Assembly: GCF_016632365.1 (NCBI RefSeq)
Contig: NZ_JAEPBH010000012.1
Span: 27,871 to 91,870 of the forward strand
Length of the DNA stretch: 64,000 nucleotides
DNA from: Tenebrionibacter intestinalis
GTDB taxonomy: Bacteria > Pseudomonadota > Gammaproteobacteria > Enterobacterales > Enterobacteriaceae
Direction of reading: 5' to 3'
Shown here one piece after another: positions 38,181 through 48,591 of this stretch; positions within the stretch are counted from its first letter, which is position 1; every line of letters begins with the position of its first letter. A program made the translations under genes and the position numbers. Below the pieces are notes generated by a model. That model had not been told where the DNA came from. It saw only the letters and a program-made list of their open reading frames with translations, and did not search any database.

Positions 38181-39548
38181 TTAGTCGCAGGCAATAATTT
38201 TCATTGCAAGGCCGCCGCGGGAAGTCTCGCGGTACTTGGCATTCATATCTTTGCCAGTTTCGTACATGGTTTCGATAACTTTATCCAGACACACGCGCGG
38301 TTCGCTGGTACGGCGCAGCGCCATGCGTGCGGCGTTAACGGCTTTCACCGCTGCGATGGCGTTGCGTTCAATGCACGGCACCTGCACCTGGCCTGCGACC
38401 GGATCGCAGGTTAGCCCCAGGTTATGCTCCATGCCGATTTCCGCAGCGATGCAAACCTGCGCGGGGCTTGCGCCAAGCAGTTCGGCCAGGCCTGCGGCGG
38501 CCATAGAACATGCCACGCCCACTTCTCCCTGACACCCCACCTCCGCGCCGGATATGGAAGCGTTCATCTTATACAGCGAACCGATGGCCCCTGCGGCCAA
38601 CAAAAAGCGGGCCAGCGAGTTGGCGTTTACTTCGCGAATAAATTTATCGTAATAGGCCAACACCGCCGGAATAATGCCGCAGGCGCCGTTGGTTGGCGCG
38701 GTAACGACGCGTCCCCCGGCGGCGTTTTCTTCATTTACCGCCAGCGCGAACATATTAATCCAGTCCACGACGCTCATCGGGTCATGGCTGACTTTATCGC
38801 TGCTCACCAACATACGGCGCAGCGCGGCAGCCCGACGCGGAACGCGAAGTTTACCGGGTAATACGCCTTCGGTTGTCGTGCCGCGCGCGATTGCGCCGCG
38901 CATCACGTCCCATACGGCGGCGAAATGCGCGTTTAGCTCCTCGTGTGTGTGCAACGCCAGCTCATTTTCCAGCATCAGCCCGGATAAGGACAGGCCCGTT
39001 TCGCGACAGTGGCGCTGTAAATCAGCGGCGCTGGTGTAGGGCCAGGGAACCTTAACCGGCGAAGTTTGCATTACGCCAAAGTGTGCTTCATCAACGATGA
39101 AACCGCCGCCGATAGAGTAATAGGTTTGAGAATAAATGGCCCGATCGCCTGCCAGGGCGGTAATGCGCATACCGTTTTCATGCAATGACAGATTATCGGC
39201 ATGAAAATTCATACACCGGTCAATCGGGAACGCCACTTCACGCCTGCCGTTTGCCAGCATCAGGCGGCCGTGCGTATTCACGTCCTGGATAAAGTGCGCA
39301 ATGTTGTCGATATCTACTGTATCCGGCAGGTTGCCGGCAAGGCCCATAATAATGGCGATGTCGGTATGGTGCCCTCGTCCGGTCAGCGACAGTGAGCCGT
39401 ACACGTCCACAACGACGCAGGTAACGTCATTAATCAGGCCCTTAGCGATAAGGTCATCCACAAACTGCTTACCCGCCTTCATTGGCCCGACGGTGTGAGA
39501 ACTGGACGGACCGATACCAATTTTGAATATATCGAAAACGCTAATCAT
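38181..39548 (-). CDS. sdaB: SdaB, L-serine ammonia-lyase (serine deaminase II)
   Basis: SdaB deaminates L-serine to pyruvate and ammonia with an oxygen-labile 4Fe-4S cluster. The 455-residue protein is as long as E. coli SdaB and has the motif IGPSSSHTVGPM at the start, TAPTNGACGIIPAVL, SGAEVGCQGEVGVACSMAA and GMEHNLGLTCDPVAG, which include the cluster cysteines. It follows the serine transporter sdaC by 55 bp, forming one operon for serine uptake and breakdown. Confidence 0.97.
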   Translation of the reverse strand: MISVFDIFKIGIGPSSSHTVGPMKAGKQFVDDLIAKGLINDVTCVVVDVYGSLSLTGRGHHTDIAIIMGLAGNLPDTVDIDNIAHFIQDVNTHGRLMLANGRREVAFPIDRCMNFHADNLSLHENGMRITALAGDRAIYSQTYYSIGGGFIVDEAHFGVMQTSPVKVPWPYTSAADLQRHCRETGLSLSGLMLENELALHTHEELNAHFAAVWDVMRGAIARGTTTEGVLPGKLRVPRRAAALRRMLVSSDKVSHDPMSVVDWINMFALAVNEENAAGGRVVTAPTNGACGIIPAVLAYYDKFIREVNANSLARFLLAAGAIGSLYKMNASISGAEVGCQGEVGVACSMAAAGLAELLGASPAQVCIAAEIGMEHNLGLTCDPVAGQVQVPCIERNAIAAVKAVNAARMALRRTSEPRVCLDKVIETMYETGKDMNAKYRETSRGGLAMKIIACD

Positions 39549-39603
39549 GATGCTTTTGCCCGAAAATACAGTGGAGAGCGCCGCGAAGCGCGGCGCTGAA
39601 AAG

Positions 39604-40893
39604 TTAGCTCAACAGAGAGTAGAAAATTGCGGAGATGGCAATCAGGCCCATAATCACAACAAATGCGTTGCTGATGTGGCCGCTGTATTGACGCATAGCC
39701 GGTACTTTCTGAATGGCGTACATCGGCATCAGGAATAGAATCATTGCGATAACCGGACCGCCCAGCGTCTCAATCATGCCGAGTATGCTTGGGTTGAGCG
39801 TTGCCACAAGCCAGGTCGTGAGCAGCATGAAAATGGCGGTGATGCGGTTCATGCGGTTGATTTCGATATTCATACCACGGCTGCGAAGCTGCTTGATAAC
39901 GATGCCGTTGAAGCCTTCGCGCGCGCCCAGATAATGGCCGAGGAAGGATTTTGTGATAGCGACGATAGCGATAATCGGCGCCATCCAGGCGATCAGCGGC
40001 GCGTTAAAATGGTTCGCCAGATAAGAGAGGATAGAAATGTTCTGGGCTTTTGCCTCAGCGAGGTCCGCCGGGGACAGGCTCAGTACGCAGCTAAAGACGA
40101 AGAACATTACCGTCAGCACCATCATAATGTGTGCGTATGCAAGTATTTTAGAACACTTCTTCTGGGCGCCTGCGCCGTATTCTTCGCGTTTGGCGACGGC
40201 AAAAGAGGAGATAATCGGCGAGTGGTTAAAGGAGAAAACCATTACCGGAATCGCCAGCCATAGCGTCATCCACAGGCCGCTGCCCGCGTTTGCGCCGCTG
40301 TTTAATGAGAGCGTTTCCAGCGCCGCGCCGTTCCACTGCGGAATCAGGTAAAGCGCCAGCAGCATTAGCGCTGCCACAAACGGGAATACCAGCACGCTCA
40401 TTGCCTTCACTATCATTTGCTCGCCAAAGCGTACAATGGTCATCATACCCGCGATAAGAATCAGCGACAGAATAGCGCGCGGCGGCGCCTGCATACCAAG
40501 CTGATGGGTCAGAAAGCTTTCAACCGTATTAGTGATAGCCACGCTGTAGACCAGCAGGATGGGGTAGATGGCGAAAAAATAGAGCAGCGTGATGAGCTTG
40601 CCTGCGCCAGTGCCGAAATGTTCTTCCACCACTTCAGTAATATCTTCTCCCGGATTTTTACCCGACAGCACAAAGCGGGTCAGACCACGGTGAGCGAAAA
40701 AGGTCATCGGGAAGGCCAGCGCCGCCATGATAAACAACGGGATCATTCCGCCAACGCCCGCGTTAATTGGCAGGAACAGCACGCCTGCGCCAATTGCCGT
40801 ACCGTAAAGGCCGAGCATCCAGATAGTATCTGACCTGCGCCAGGCGCTGCGTGTCTCGACAGAAGCAATTGTGCCGGTTTGGGTGGTATCCAT
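39604..40893 (-). CDS. sdaC: SdaC serine/H+ symporter
   Basis: SdaC is an inner-membrane serine transporter of the HAAAP family. The 429-residue protein (the E. coli length) has about eleven hydrophobic helices, starting at MWMLGLYGTAIGAGVLFLPINAG, and conserved GEDITEVVEEHFG and VFSFNHSPIISSFAV segments. I chose ATG 40893 from the family N-terminus; the frame is open to 40938. It is the first gene of sdaC-sdaB, downstream of a long 540-bp leader with CRP-like sites. Confidence 0.96.
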   Translation of the reverse strand: MDTTQTGTIASVETRSAWRRSDTIWMLGLYGTAIGAGVLFLPINAGVGGMIPLFIMAALAFPMTFFAHRGLTRFVLSGKNPGEDITEVVEEHFGTGAGKLITLLYFFAIYPILLVYSVAITNTVESFLTHQLGMQAPPRAILSLILIAGMMTIVRFGEQMIVKAMSVLVFPFVAALMLLALYLIPQWNGAALETLSLNSGANAGSGLWMTLWLAIPVMVFSFNHSPIISSFAVAKREEYGAGAQKKCSKILAYAHIMMVLTVMFFVFSCVLSLSPADLAEAKAQNISILSYLANHFNAPLIAWMAPIIAIVAITKSFLGHYLGAREGFNGIVIKQLRSRGMNIEINRMNRITAIFMLLTTWLVATLNPSILGMIETLGGPVIAMILFLMPMYAIQKVPAMRQYSGHISNAFVVIMGLIAISAIFYSLLS

Positions 40894-41433
40894 TAATCGA
40901 TCTCCTGGGGGAACGAAATATGTCATGTAATTAGTCAATCACAATGTCAAATTGCGTGACTGCGAAAGGAAATACTGTTCAGAGCGTTATTTTTGTGATT
41001 TTTGCCCGCAACGGGCTTCGGGGCGCAAAGATACATTGGCAAGCGTAATCTATCAGTGATCGCGATCTCAATTACATTAATTCACTTTTTGTAAATAAAT
41101 TGGTGGTGTTTTGTACTGTTATTTTTAATTTGTGTGGTTGATTTGATCAATAGTGTGGGGGTAAATATCGCTGTTGCCAGCTGTTTTCTCTGGCAATGTT
41201 TGTGTTTTGTTAAATAAATTGCAAAAACAGCATTTATTCGTGATCGCTATCACTTATTGGCACGGCGGGAGGCATTTCAGCCGGTAAGGGCGCGGGTGTA
41301 AATGCGTTAAACAGAGTGTGGGCTAAGGCTGTTAGCCTGAGGAAAAATCTGCGCGTGCGTTAACGCTTTGCGGGTATATTAGCCAGCCGGCTGGCTTCAC
41401 CGACTGGCATTCGCTTTCAGTCTCCCTTAATAA
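40894..41433. other. sdaC promoter region
   Basis: This 540-bp AT-rich gap between ppnN and sdaC contains two CRP-like sites (one listed separately, the other with core 41056-41069, GTGA-N6-TCTC). No gene or sRNA was recognised. Confidence 0.55.
41236..41257. promoter_or_regulatory. CRP-cAMP binding site upstream of sdaC
   Basis: The core GTGATCGCTATCAC (41240-41253) is a perfect GTGA-N6-TCAC match in an AT-rich surround. sdaCB of E. coli is activated by CRP, so a role here is likely, although the site lies about 350 bp upstream of the start codon and could serve an upstream promoter. Confidence 0.6.
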
Positions 41434-42798
41434 TCAGGCGCAAATTTCATAACAGGGTATGTAGGCGCTGCCCGGCAGTTTCATCCTGTGCTGAGCGACA
41501 AAGCCCTGAAGCAGTTGGTCCATTCGTTTCATGAGATTGGGATCGCCGTGAATTTTGTATGGGCCATGTTTTTCAATAGCCTGAATCCCCATCTCTTTAA
41601 CATTTCCTGCCACAATGCCTGAAAACGCGCGCCGCAAATCGGCGGCCAGTTGCTCAGCCGGGCAGTCAGGATAGAGGTTGAGGTTTGCCATATTTTCATG
41701 CGTTGGGGCGAAGGGCGTTTGTAAATCCGGGGCGATGCGTATTGACCAGTTGAAACTGTAGGCATCTCCGGTTTCCCGACGGTTCTCTTTGACGCGCGGC
41801 ATTGCCTGCTTCATGCGCTGCGCTACTTTTGCCGGGTCGTCAATAATGATTTCGTAATGTCGGCGCGCCTGCTCGCCGAGCGTGTTAACAATAAACTCAT
41901 CCAGTACGCGGAAATAATCGGCGCTTTCGTGCGGGCCGGTGAGTATCAGCGGCAGCACCTGATCGTGATTATGCGGATTCATTAATATCCCCAGCAGGTA
42001 GAGCAGCTCTTCAGCGGTACCCACACCGCCTGGGAAGATAATGATGCCGTGTGCGATGCGCACGAAAGCTTCGAGGCGTTTTTCAATATCCGGCATGATT
42101 ATCAGTTCGTTAACCAGCGGGTTTGGGGGTTCGGCGGCGATAATGGAAGGTTCAGTCATGCCGATAAACCGGCCTTCTCTATAACGCTGCTGGGCATGGC
42201 CTACCGCAGCGCCTTTCATGGGCGCTTCCATTGCGCCGGGGCCGCAGCCGGTGCAGATATTTAATTCACGCAACCCCAGTTCGGTGCCGACGCGGCGCGC
42301 GTAGAGATATTCAGTTTCGTTGATGGCGTGTCCGCCCCAGCACACAACCATATTAGGGGCCTCACCCACGTGCAACGCACGCGCGTTACGCAAAATTGAG
42401 AACACCAGGTTAGTAATATGGCTGGAGTTTTCCAGATTCAGTTTCTGGAAGTGGCCGGCCCAGGCTATTTGCCCGTTAACGAAAAGGATGTCGCGCAGCA
42501 CGGCGAACAGATTGGCCTGGAGCGAGCGAATGATCTGACCGTCCACAAACGCCTGCTCCGGGGGGTTAATAAGCTCAAGCTTAACGCCGCGCTCGCGGCG
42601 CAGCACGTTGATGTGGAAATGTTCAAAGCGCGACAGCAGTTCCTTGCTGCTATCGGTCTGGCTCCCGGAATTAAGCACTGCCAGCGAACAGTTGCGAAAT
42701 AGCTGATAAAGATCGCTACTGGCGGTGCGTTTAAGCATATCGACTTCCAACTGCGACAGCATATCCATAGAACCAAGCGGGCTGATATGTGTAATCAA
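41434..42798 (-). CDS. ppnN: PpnN, nucleotide 5'-monophosphate nucleosidase
   Basis: PpnN splits purine and pyrimidine monophosphates to base and ribose 5-phosphate and is stimulated by (p)ppGpp. The 454-residue protein starts at TTG 42798, with AAGGAG just upstream, giving the family N-terminus [13 protein letters not shown]. The LOG-like catalytic domain has [16 protein letters not shown] and the [14 protein letters not shown] motif (about residues 265-280). Its ppGpp link connects it in function to relA in the same window. Gene is monocistronic by spacing. Confidence 0.95.
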   Translation of the reverse strand: MITHISPLGSMDMLSQLEVDMLKRTASSDLYQLFRNCSLAVLNSGSQTDSSKELLSRFEHFHINVLRRERGVKLELINPPEQAFVDGQIIRSLQANLFAVLRDILFVNGQIAWAGHFQKLNLENSSHITNLVFSILRNARALHVGEAPNMVVCWGGHAINETEYLYARRVGTELGLRELNICTGCGPGAMEAPMKGAAVGHAQQRYREGRFIGMTEPSIIAAEPPNPLVNELIIMPDIEKRLEAFVRIAHGIIIFPGGVGTAEELLYLLGILMNPHNHDQVLPLILTGPHESADYFRVLDEFIVNTLGEQARRHYEIIIDDPAKVAQRMKQAMPRVKENRRETGDAYSFNWSIRIAPDLQTPFAPTHENMANLNLYPDCPAEQLAADLRRAFSGIVAGNVKEMGIQAIEKHGPYKIHGDPNLMKRMDQLLQGFVAQHRMKLPGSAYIPCYEICA

Positions 42799-42893
42799 GT
42801 AAGCTCCTTATGGGCGATAAGCGCGTTGCCCTGTGTGATTACAATAGACCTGGCCGCCTCGCTTTAACACCCCGGCGGCATAAATTATGCAGG

Positions 42894-43739
42894 CTACTGG
42901 CGCGCCAGGCGGCCCGTGGCGGGCGTGAACGCGGTATTGCTGCGCCACGGGTTAATATCCAGCCCGCCGCGGCGCGTGTAGCGTGCGTATACGCTCAGGC
43001 TTTGCGGCGCGCAAAAACGCTGGATGTCGTTAAAAATACGCTCCACGCACTGTTCGTGAAATTCATTATGATGGCGAAAGGAGACCAGATAGCGCAGCAG
43101 TTTTTCACGATCGATTCGCGGGCCGCAGTAGCGGATCTGCACTGAACCCCAGTCTGGTTGATGTGTAATCAGGCAGTTAGATTTCAACAGGTGGCTGACC
43201 AGCGTTTCTGTCACTACCTCGCCGCCTGCCGCATCAATCAAATAATCGGCGCTGAATTCGTAGCTATCGATAGCGATTGGCTGATCGTCAATGCAGTGGC
43301 CTGCGAATGCCGCTACCGGCAAACCTTCCAGCTCGTTAAGAGCGCGCAGCGTAACGAGCGCCTCGCCCTGCGCGCAGGCGCTAAGGTCGCGCTCAAGCGT
43401 ATTGCGCACCTGTTGCCAGTTGTCAAAACGCGTCTGGTTAAAGCTGTTCAGGTAAAGCTTAAAGCTTTTGGATTCGATCAGATTTACGCTGCGGGCGTCC
43501 AGCTCGACGTGTCCGACGGCCACCTGCGGCAGCCCGCGCGCGTTCAGCCATGAAAGTTCATACAGTGTCCAGATGTCTTTGCCGTCAAACGGCAGGCTGT
43601 CGGCCTTTAGCCCCAGCGGGTCGCGATTGAGGCTACGCGGCACAGCCTGAAGCAGGGTTGCGTCATAAGTATCGCGGTATTCGGTTATTTTACCGAGCGT
43701 CAGGGCGCTGAGCGCCTGGTGGTTATCGTATCCGGTCAT
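42894..43739 (-). CDS. queF: QueF, NADPH-dependent 7-cyano-7-deazaguanine reductase
   Basis: QueF reduces the nitrile preQ0 to preQ1 in queuosine biosynthesis. The 281-residue protein is the long two-domain form: an N-terminal half with the QueF motif [15 protein letters not shown] (about residues 90-104) and a C-terminal half with the catalytic Cys in [16 protein letters not shown] (about 190) and the [16 protein letters not shown] motif. It diverges from syd across a 66-bp promoter region. Confidence 0.96.
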   Translation of the reverse strand: MTGYDNHQALSALTLGKITEYRDTYDATLLQAVPRSLNRDPLGLKADSLPFDGKDIWTLYELSWLNARGLPQVAVGHVELDARSVNLIESKSFKLYLNSFNQTRFDNWQQVRNTLERDLSACAQGEALVTLRALNELEGLPVAAFAGHCIDDQPIAIDSYEFSADYLIDAAGGEVVTETLVSHLLKSNCLITHQPDWGSVQIRYCGPRIDREKLLRYLVSFRHHNEFHEQCVERIFNDIQRFCAPQSLSVYARYTRRGGLDINPWRSNTAFTPATGRLARQ

Positions 43740-43805
43740 GTTTTGCCTTTGTAAAGCAGGTACAATCAGCCGCGTAGTGTAGCTTACCGTGCAAGGAGAG
43801 AGAAA

Positions 43806-44351
43806 TTGAACGACGTATCGCAGGCTTTAACCGATTTTACCCGGCGCTACTGTAAAGCATGGCTGCAGGCGAATGGCCAGGGGCCGTGCAGCGAAGAATT
43901 ATATGGCGTGCCGTCCCCCTGCATCACAGCTACCGGTGAGGGGCATGTATTCTGGCAGCCTCAGCCGTTTACGCCGCAGGATAAGCTGAAAGGCGTGGAA
44001 CAGGCGCTGGATATCGCGGTGCGCGATGAGGCGCATGCTTTTTACACCACACAGTTTGCCGGCGATATGACGGCGCGGTTGGGAGAACACGCTTTTACGC
44101 TGCTTCAGGCCTGGAGCGCGGATGATTTTCGTCGCGTTCAGGAAAACCAGATTGGCCATTTACTGATTCAGCGCCGTTTAAAATTAACGCCTACGTTGTT
44201 TATTGGCACGTTGCGCAGCGAACTGGAGGTTATCTCTTTATCGAATGTTACCGGCGAAGTTATCCTTGAAACGCTGGGAACTTCTCGCCAGACCTTACTG
44301 TCTCCTTCCCTGAGCGTATTTTTATCACAGCTTGAACCACAAACCCCGTGA
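43806..44351 (+). CDS. syd: Syd, SecY-interacting protein
   Basis: Syd is a peripheral inner-membrane protein that binds SecY and helps check SecY-SecE assembly. The 181-residue protein starts at a TTG (43806) preceded by AAGGAG. Family features are the N-terminal [27 protein letters not shown] and the region [10 protein letters not shown] with [14 protein letters not shown]. It lies upstream of csrB, as in E. coli. Confidence 0.94.
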   Translation: MNDVSQALTDFTRRYCKAWLQANGQGPCSEELYGVPSPCITATGEGHVFWQPQPFTPQDKLKGVEQALDIAVRDEAHAFYTTQFAGDMTARLGEHAFTLLQAWSADDFRRVQENQIGHLLIQRRLKLTPTLFIGTLRSELEVISLSNVTGEVILETLGTSRQTLLSPSLSVFLSQLEPQTP

Positions 44352-44371
44352 CAGTCTTTCGCGTTGCACTT

Positions 44372-44389
44372 TGTGAGAGATCTCTTACA
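44372..44389. promoter_or_regulatory. UvrY-type inverted repeat upstream of csrB
   Basis: The near-perfect 18-bp palindrome TGTGAGAGATCTCTTACA lies about 180 bp upstream of the csrB start. It has the form of the element to which phosphorylated UvrY binds at csrB in E. coli. BarA, the kinase for UvrY, is encoded 8 kb away. Confidence 0.7.
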
Positions 44390-44560
44390 TCAGATGTAGG
44401 ACATCGCTGTTTGATTCGTCGGGTTAATCCCACACTATTTGCAATAATATTATGTTTATCAGGGGATTATAAAGGCATTTAAGGTTTATGAACGAAAGCT
44501 CACGGCTTTTCTAAATGTAAGAGGGTTGTAAACCGAACCGGTTTAGGCGAATCTATATCC

Positions 44561-44932
44561 ATCGACAGGGAGTCGAAATTAAGAAGGCGGTATCAGGATG
44601 ATATCCCTTCAGAAAGCAGGAACACGCCGGGGTTGGCGCTACAGGGAAGGCTTCAGGAACGAAGCGAAAGGATAACGCAGGAATGCGTTAAAGGACACCT
44701 CCAGGACGGAGAATGGGAGCCGGACGGGACAGAAGGCGGGTCATGAGGACCACAGTGAACGTCAGGATGGCGGTCGCTTTCATCAGGATGATGGCAGGAA
44801 GCAATAGCGAAGGAGTGTTGGTCAGGAAGACCGCGGGAAAAGTTGTCAAGGATGAGCAGGGAGCACTGAAGGTAGCTGGATTGCTGCAAAACGAACCAGG
44901 GGCACTGTGAAAGCAGTGCCCCTACTTTTTTA
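44561..44932 (+). ncRNA. csrB: CsrB small RNA (CsrA antagonist)
   Basis: An RNA of about 372 nt between syd and yqcC with more than 20 GGA motifs, many as AGGA in hairpin loops; examples are at 44596, 44622 and 44657. The 5' region (CGACAGGGAGTC), the central segment around GCAGGAAGCAATAG and the 3' part AAAAGTTGTCAAGGATGAGC match E. coli CsrB. It ends with the strong terminator stem AGGGGCACTG/CAGTGCCCCT and a T tract. CsrB titrates the RNA-binding protein CsrA. Frames 44713-44910 (plus) and 44653-44889 (minus) lie inside and are not genes. Confidence 0.96.
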
Positions 44933-45002
44933 TGGGAGCTTTTCAGCGCTGGCGTCCAGCGTGATATTCTGGCGCACTTTCGATTTTTGTGACGAGGTTT
45001 TC

Positions 45003-45326
45003 ATGAAACGCCGCAACGCCGTGCGCGAACGGCTTTTGCAGATTGAATATATCCTGCGCGACGGCCAGCGCTGGCAGCTCTCCCCACCTGCGCAGGATGC
45101 TTTTTCCAGCACCCAACCCTTTTGCATGGATACGCTTGAACCGCACGAGTGGCTGCAATGGGTATTGCTGCCGCGTATGCATGCATTGCTGGATGGCGGG
45201 CACCCTCTCCCCGATGCGTTTGCCGTTGCGCCTTATTATGAAATGGCGCTTGAGGCAGACTGGCCGCAGCGCGAAGCGCTGCTGGCGGCGCTGGTTGCGC
45301 TCGATAGCCTGTTCGGGGATGAATAA
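45003..45326 (+). CDS. yqcC: YqcC, small conserved protein
   Basis: The 107-residue protein belongs to the YqcC family (DUF446), with STQPFCMDTLEPHEWLQWVLLPRMH and FAVAPYYEMALE conserved. Function unknown. The frame extends to 44907 inside csrB, but ATG 45003 matches the E. coli start and clears the csrB terminator. The stop shares one base with the truC start (TAATG), so the two are translated together. Confidence 0.92.
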   Translation: MKRRNAVRERLLQIEYILRDGQRWQLSPPAQDAFSSTQPFCMDTLEPHEWLQWVLLPRMHALLDGGHPLPDAFAVAPYYEMALEADWPQREALLAALVALDSLFGDE

Positions 45327-46117
45327 TGCTTGAGATCCTCTATCAGGATGAGTGGCTGGTGGCGGTAAATAAGCCCTCCGGTTGGCTGGTGCACCGCAGT
45401 TGGCTCGATCGCGATGAAAAAGTTGTCGTCATGCAGACCGTGCGCGATCAGATTGGCCAGCATGTATTTACCGTTCACCGCCTCGATCGCCCTACCTCCG
45501 GGGTGCTGCTCATGGGGCTGTCAAGCGATGTAGGGCGGCGGCTGGCCCAGCAGTTTGAATCCCATCAAATCAAGAAGCATTACCATGCGATTGTGCGCGG
45601 TTGGCTGGAAGGCGATGCGACGCTTGATTATCCGCTACGTGAGGAACTGGATAAAATTGGCGATAAATATAGCCGCGCGGATAAAGCGCCTCAGCCTGCG
45701 CTCACGCGCTATCGCGGCGTCGCCGTCTGCGAAATGCCGGTGGCCATAGGGCGCTACGCCAGCGCGCGCTACAGCCTGGTGGCGCTGGCCCCGCGAACCG
45801 GGCGTAAACATCAGCTACGCCGCCATATGGCGCATTTACGCCATCCTGTTATTGGCGACAGCAAACATGGCGATCTGCGGCACAATCGCGCGGCAGCGGA
45901 GCATTTCGGCTGTAACCGGTTGATGCTCCATGCCAGCCAGCTTGAGCTAACCCATCCGGTGACCGGCGAGCCGTTGCGTATTGAAGCAGGGCTTGACGCC
46001 GTCTGGATGCAGGCGCTCACGCAGTTTGGCTGGCGCGGGATCCTCCCCGATATAGAAAGGGTTGCCAATACGCCTGACAGCCGTCAGGATGAGGAAGTTT
46101 CTACGTATAAGGGGTGA
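45326..46117 (+). CDS. truC: TruC, tRNA pseudouridine(65) synthase
   Basis: TruC makes pseudouridine at position 65 of tRNA-Ile and tRNA-Asp. The 263-residue protein is of the RluA family: NKPSGWLVHRS, then the catalytic Asp54 in HRLDRPTSGVLLMG, RKHQLRRHMAHLRHPVIGD and LMLHASQLELTHP near the C-terminus. It overlaps yqcC by one base; yqcA follows after 6 bp. Confidence 0.96.
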   Translation: MLEILYQDEWLVAVNKPSGWLVHRSWLDRDEKVVVMQTVRDQIGQHVFTVHRLDRPTSGVLLMGLSSDVGRRLAQQFESHQIKKHYHAIVRGWLEGDATLDYPLREELDKIGDKYSRADKAPQPALTRYRGVAVCEMPVAIGRYASARYSLVALAPRTGRKHQLRRHMAHLRHPVIGDSKHGDLRHNRAAAEHFGCNRLMLHASQLELTHPVTGEPLRIEAGLDAVWMQALTQFGWRGILPDIERVANTPDSRQDEEVSTYKG

Positions 46118-46123
46118 CTGGCT

Positions 46124-46576
46124 ATGGCCGATGTGGGCATTTTTGTCGGAACTGTTTATGGCAACGCGCTGCTGGTTGCAGAAGAGGCGCAGGTTATCCT
46201 GAGCCGCCAGGGGCATAAGGCGAAAGTGTATGAAGACCCCCGGGCGCAGGACTGGGCGCTGTATCGCAGCGGCTATGCGCTGATTGTCACCTCCACGACC
46301 GGGCAGGGGGCGTTGCCCGACAGCATTGTACCGCTGTTTGAGGCGATAAAAACGCTGGGCTGCCATTGTGAACTTCGCTACGGTCTGATTGCGTTGGGCG
46401 ACAGCACATACGAAAACTACTGTGGCGGCGGCAAACGGTTCGATGCGCTGCTGCGCGAGCAGGGGGCTACCCGCCTTGGCGAAGTGCTGACAATTGACGC
46501 CAGTGAAGCGCCCGAACCTGAAAGTGTATCGAACCTGTGGGTGGAAGCGTGGGGAAGGCAATTGCCCGCGCTTTGA
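46124..46576 (+). CDS. yqcA: YqcA, flavodoxin-like protein
   Basis: The 150-residue protein is a short flavodoxin with the FMN phosphate-binding loop GTVYGNAL (about residues 8-15), the aromatic region [12 protein letters not shown] and [21 protein letters not shown]. The partner enzyme is not established. It is the last gene of yqcC-truC-yqcA. Its terminator hairpin, 75 bp downstream, has been split and duplicated by a repeat element. Confidence 0.94.
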   Translation: MADVGIFVGTVYGNALLVAEEAQVILSRQGHKAKVYEDPRAQDWALYRSGYALIVTSTTGQGALPDSIVPLFEAIKTLGCHCELRYGLIALGDSTYENYCGGGKRFDALLREQGATRLGEVLTIDASEAPEPESVSNLWVEAWGRQLPAL

Positions 46577-46650
46577 AACCATAATGCCCGTCAGTAAAGC
46601 CCGTTTGTGAATAACTATTCATAGTACTGCAAATTAGCCATGCCATATTG

Positions 46651-46827
46651 AGGCCCATTACCGGGCCTGAGACTGCTGACAAACCCCATCCTGTCGCAGT
46701 CAGGATGGATGAAATACAATAAAAAATAAGGAAAATCAATGTATTGATTTTCGCCTGCTTACTACAAAGAAGGAAAAACGCCGTTTTTTCCTTCTTTGTC
46801 AACAATCTGAGGCCCATTACCGGGCCT
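46651..46827 (-). repeat. Duplicated terminator hairpin flanking an inverted repeat element
   Basis: The 18-bp stem-loop AGGCCCATTACCGGGCCT occurs at 46651-46668 and again, identical, at 46810-46827, on either side of the 141-bp element. The identity extends to 20 bp if the TG shared with the element end is counted. This hairpin differs in sequence from those flanking the thyA copies, so it is target DNA and not part of the element. Confidence 0.9.
46669..46809 (-). mobile_element. Terminator-associated small repeat element, copy 4 (inverted)
   Basis: The 141-bp core is in reverse orientation relative to the other copies and to yqcA. On the minus strand it reads from CAGATTGTTGAC to GTCAGCAGTCTC, with the AAAGAAGG stem, the palindrome around GAAAATCAATAC and a perfect 8-bp stem CCATCCTG/CAGGATGG. 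Opposite orientation plus an exact flanking duplication is the best evidence here for insertion as a unit. Confidence 0.85.
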
Positions 46828-46838
46828 CTTTTCTTTTT
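46809..46838 (+). terminator. yqcA operon terminator (outer hairpin copy)
   Basis: The stem GAGGCCC/GGGCCTC with loop ATTACC is followed by TTTTCTTTTT. This is the complete intrinsic terminator of yqcC-truC-yqcA; the inner copy at 46651 has lost its T tract to the inserted element. Confidence 0.8.
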
Positions 46839-47202
46839 ATCCGGCCTGCATCCCTGCTCGCTTTTAACGTGTGCGGTTTTATGGGGCGCGGGGCTAACGC
46901 CCGCCGTCGGGCATTACCGCCAGCGAGGCTATCCGGCGGGATACATTCGCTATTTCGTGAAGCATAGCGCATCCGGCTGTGCGCATGCCTTAAATTCCGT
47001 GTTCATTGACCGTCAATATTGTATCGCTGCACGGTGAGCCTCCGAAGCCCCATTTTTATACTGTCTCCTGTCCGTTCATCACCGCAGCATGTGTATTCAG
47101 AAGCCAACGGCTGCGGATTGTCACTGCATATCATTCTGATTAACCAGGGAGTTGCGCTGTTCAGAATGGATGTAGCCACAGGCTATTATTCAGGAGTACA
47201 AC
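46839..47202. other. Upstream region of the gud operon
   Basis: This gap of about 365 bp contains no credible gene. It should hold the gudP promoter, which is controlled in E. coli by the sugar-acid regulator CdaR; I could not define that site. CAGGAG at 47190 is the gudP ribosome site. Confidence 0.45.
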
Positions 47203-48591
47203 ATGAACACATTTAGCCAGGCGCAGAGCGTGGTCGAAAAGCGCACCAATGCCCGCTACTGGATAGTGGTGATGCTGTTTATCGTCACCTCGTTCAATTA
47301 TGGCGACAGGGCCACGCTGTCCATTGCCGGATCGGAAATGGCGCGCGATATTGGCCTTGATCCTATCGGTATGGGTTATGTCTTCTCAGCTTTTTCATGG
47401 GCTTACGTTATTGGGCAAATTCCCGGCGGCTGGTTGCTTGACCGCTTTGGTTCAAAACGCGTCTATTTCTGGTCGATCTTTGTCTGGTCGATGTTCACCC
47501 TGCTGCAGGGTTTCGTCGATATTTTTAACGGGTTTGGCATCATTGTGGCGCTGTTTACGCTGCGCTTTCTGGTCGGGCTTGCCGAAGCGCCCTCATTTCC
47601 CGGCAACAGCCGAATCGTCGCTGCCTGGTTTCCGGCGCAGGAGCGTGGCACGGCGGTCGCTATCTTTAATTCGGCCCAGTATTTCGCAACCGTTATTTTC
47701 GCGCCGATTATGGGTTGGCTTACCCATGCGGTAGGCTGGTCGCACGTGTTTTTCTTTATGGGCGGCCTTGGCATTATTATCAGCTTCCTTTGGCTGAAAA
47801 TGATCCACGATCCGATAAGCCATCCAGGCGTGAACAAGGCCGAGCTGGACTATATCGAGCAGGGCGGCGCGCTGGTCAACATGGATCAGAAGAGCGATAA
47901 AGCCCGCGTGCCCTTTTCACAGAAATGGGGGCAGATTAAACAGCTTTTGTCCTCGCGTATGATGATCGGCATTTATATAGGTCAGTACTGCATTAACGCG
48001 CTCACCTACTTCTTTATTACCTGGTTTCCGGTTTATCTGGTGCAGGCGCGCGGTATGTCGATACTTAAGGCCGGGTTTATTGCCTCGGTGCCAGCCGTAT
48101 GCGGCTTTATTGGCGGCGTGCTTGGCGGCGTTATTTCCGACTGGCTGATGCGTCGCAGCGGCTCGCTCAATGTGGCGCGTAAAACGCCTATTGTGGTCGG
48201 GATGCTGCTGTCAATCAGTATGGTGTTCTGTAACTACGTCCAGGCCGAATGGATGGTGGTGGGCTTTATGGCGCTTGCTTTCTTCGGCAAAGGGATTGGG
48301 GCGCTCGGCTGGGCGGTGATGGCGGATACAGCGCCGAAAGAGATAAGCGGCCTGAGCGGCGGCCTGTTTAATATGTTTGGCAATATTTCCGGCATCGTTA
48401 CGCCAATCGCCATTGGCTATATTGTGGGCGTTTCCGGTTCCTTTAGCGGCGCGTTGATCTACGTTGGTATCCACGCCTTTGTCGCGATCCTCAGCTACCT
48501 GGTGCTGGTTGGGGATATCAAACGTATCGAACTTAAACCTTTTGCTAAGGAGCGCGCCCATGAGCACGCAATCAAGCCCGGTTATCACTGA
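47203..48591 (+). CDS. gudP: GudP, glucarate/galactarate transporter
   Basis: GudP is an MFS inner-membrane symporter for D-glucarate and related sugar acids. The 462-residue protein has about 12 helices and the anion:cation symporter family signatures [37 protein letters not shown] and [14 protein letters not shown]. Its last 32 bases overlap gudX, which makes its C-terminus ([14 protein letters not shown]) longer than E. coli GudP (450). First gene of gudP-gudX-gudD-garK. Confidence 0.95.
   Translation: MNTFSQAQSVVEKRTNARYWIVVMLFIVTSFNYGDRATLSIAGSEMARDIGLDPIGMGYVFSAFSWAYVIGQIPGGWLLDRFGSKRVYFWSIFVWSMFTLLQGFVDIFNGFGIIVALFTLRFLVGLAEAPSFPGNSRIVAAWFPAQERGTAVAIFNSAQYFATVIFAPIMGWLTHAVGWSHVFFFMGGLGIIISFLWLKMIHDPISHPGVNKAELDYIEQGGALVNMDQKSDKARVPFSQKWGQIKQLLSSRMMIGIYIGQYCINALTYFFITWFPVYLVQARGMSILKAGFIASVPAVCGFIGGVLGGVISDWLMRRSGSLNVARKTPIVVGMLLSISMVFCNYVQAEWMVVGFMALAFFGKGIGALGWAVMADTAPKEISGLSGGLFNMFGNISGIVTPIAIGYIVGVSGSFSGALIYVGIHAFVAILSYLVLVGDIKRIELKPFAKERAHEHAIKPGYH

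Noticed and set aside
37961..38194. 77-residue minus-strand frame next to sdaB
   Set aside because: It overlaps the sdaB end and a terminator hairpin, and has a composition unlike a folded protein.
44653..44910. Frames on both strands between syd and yqcC
   Set aside because: They lie inside the csrB RNA, which is recognised by its GGA motifs, conserved segments and terminator.
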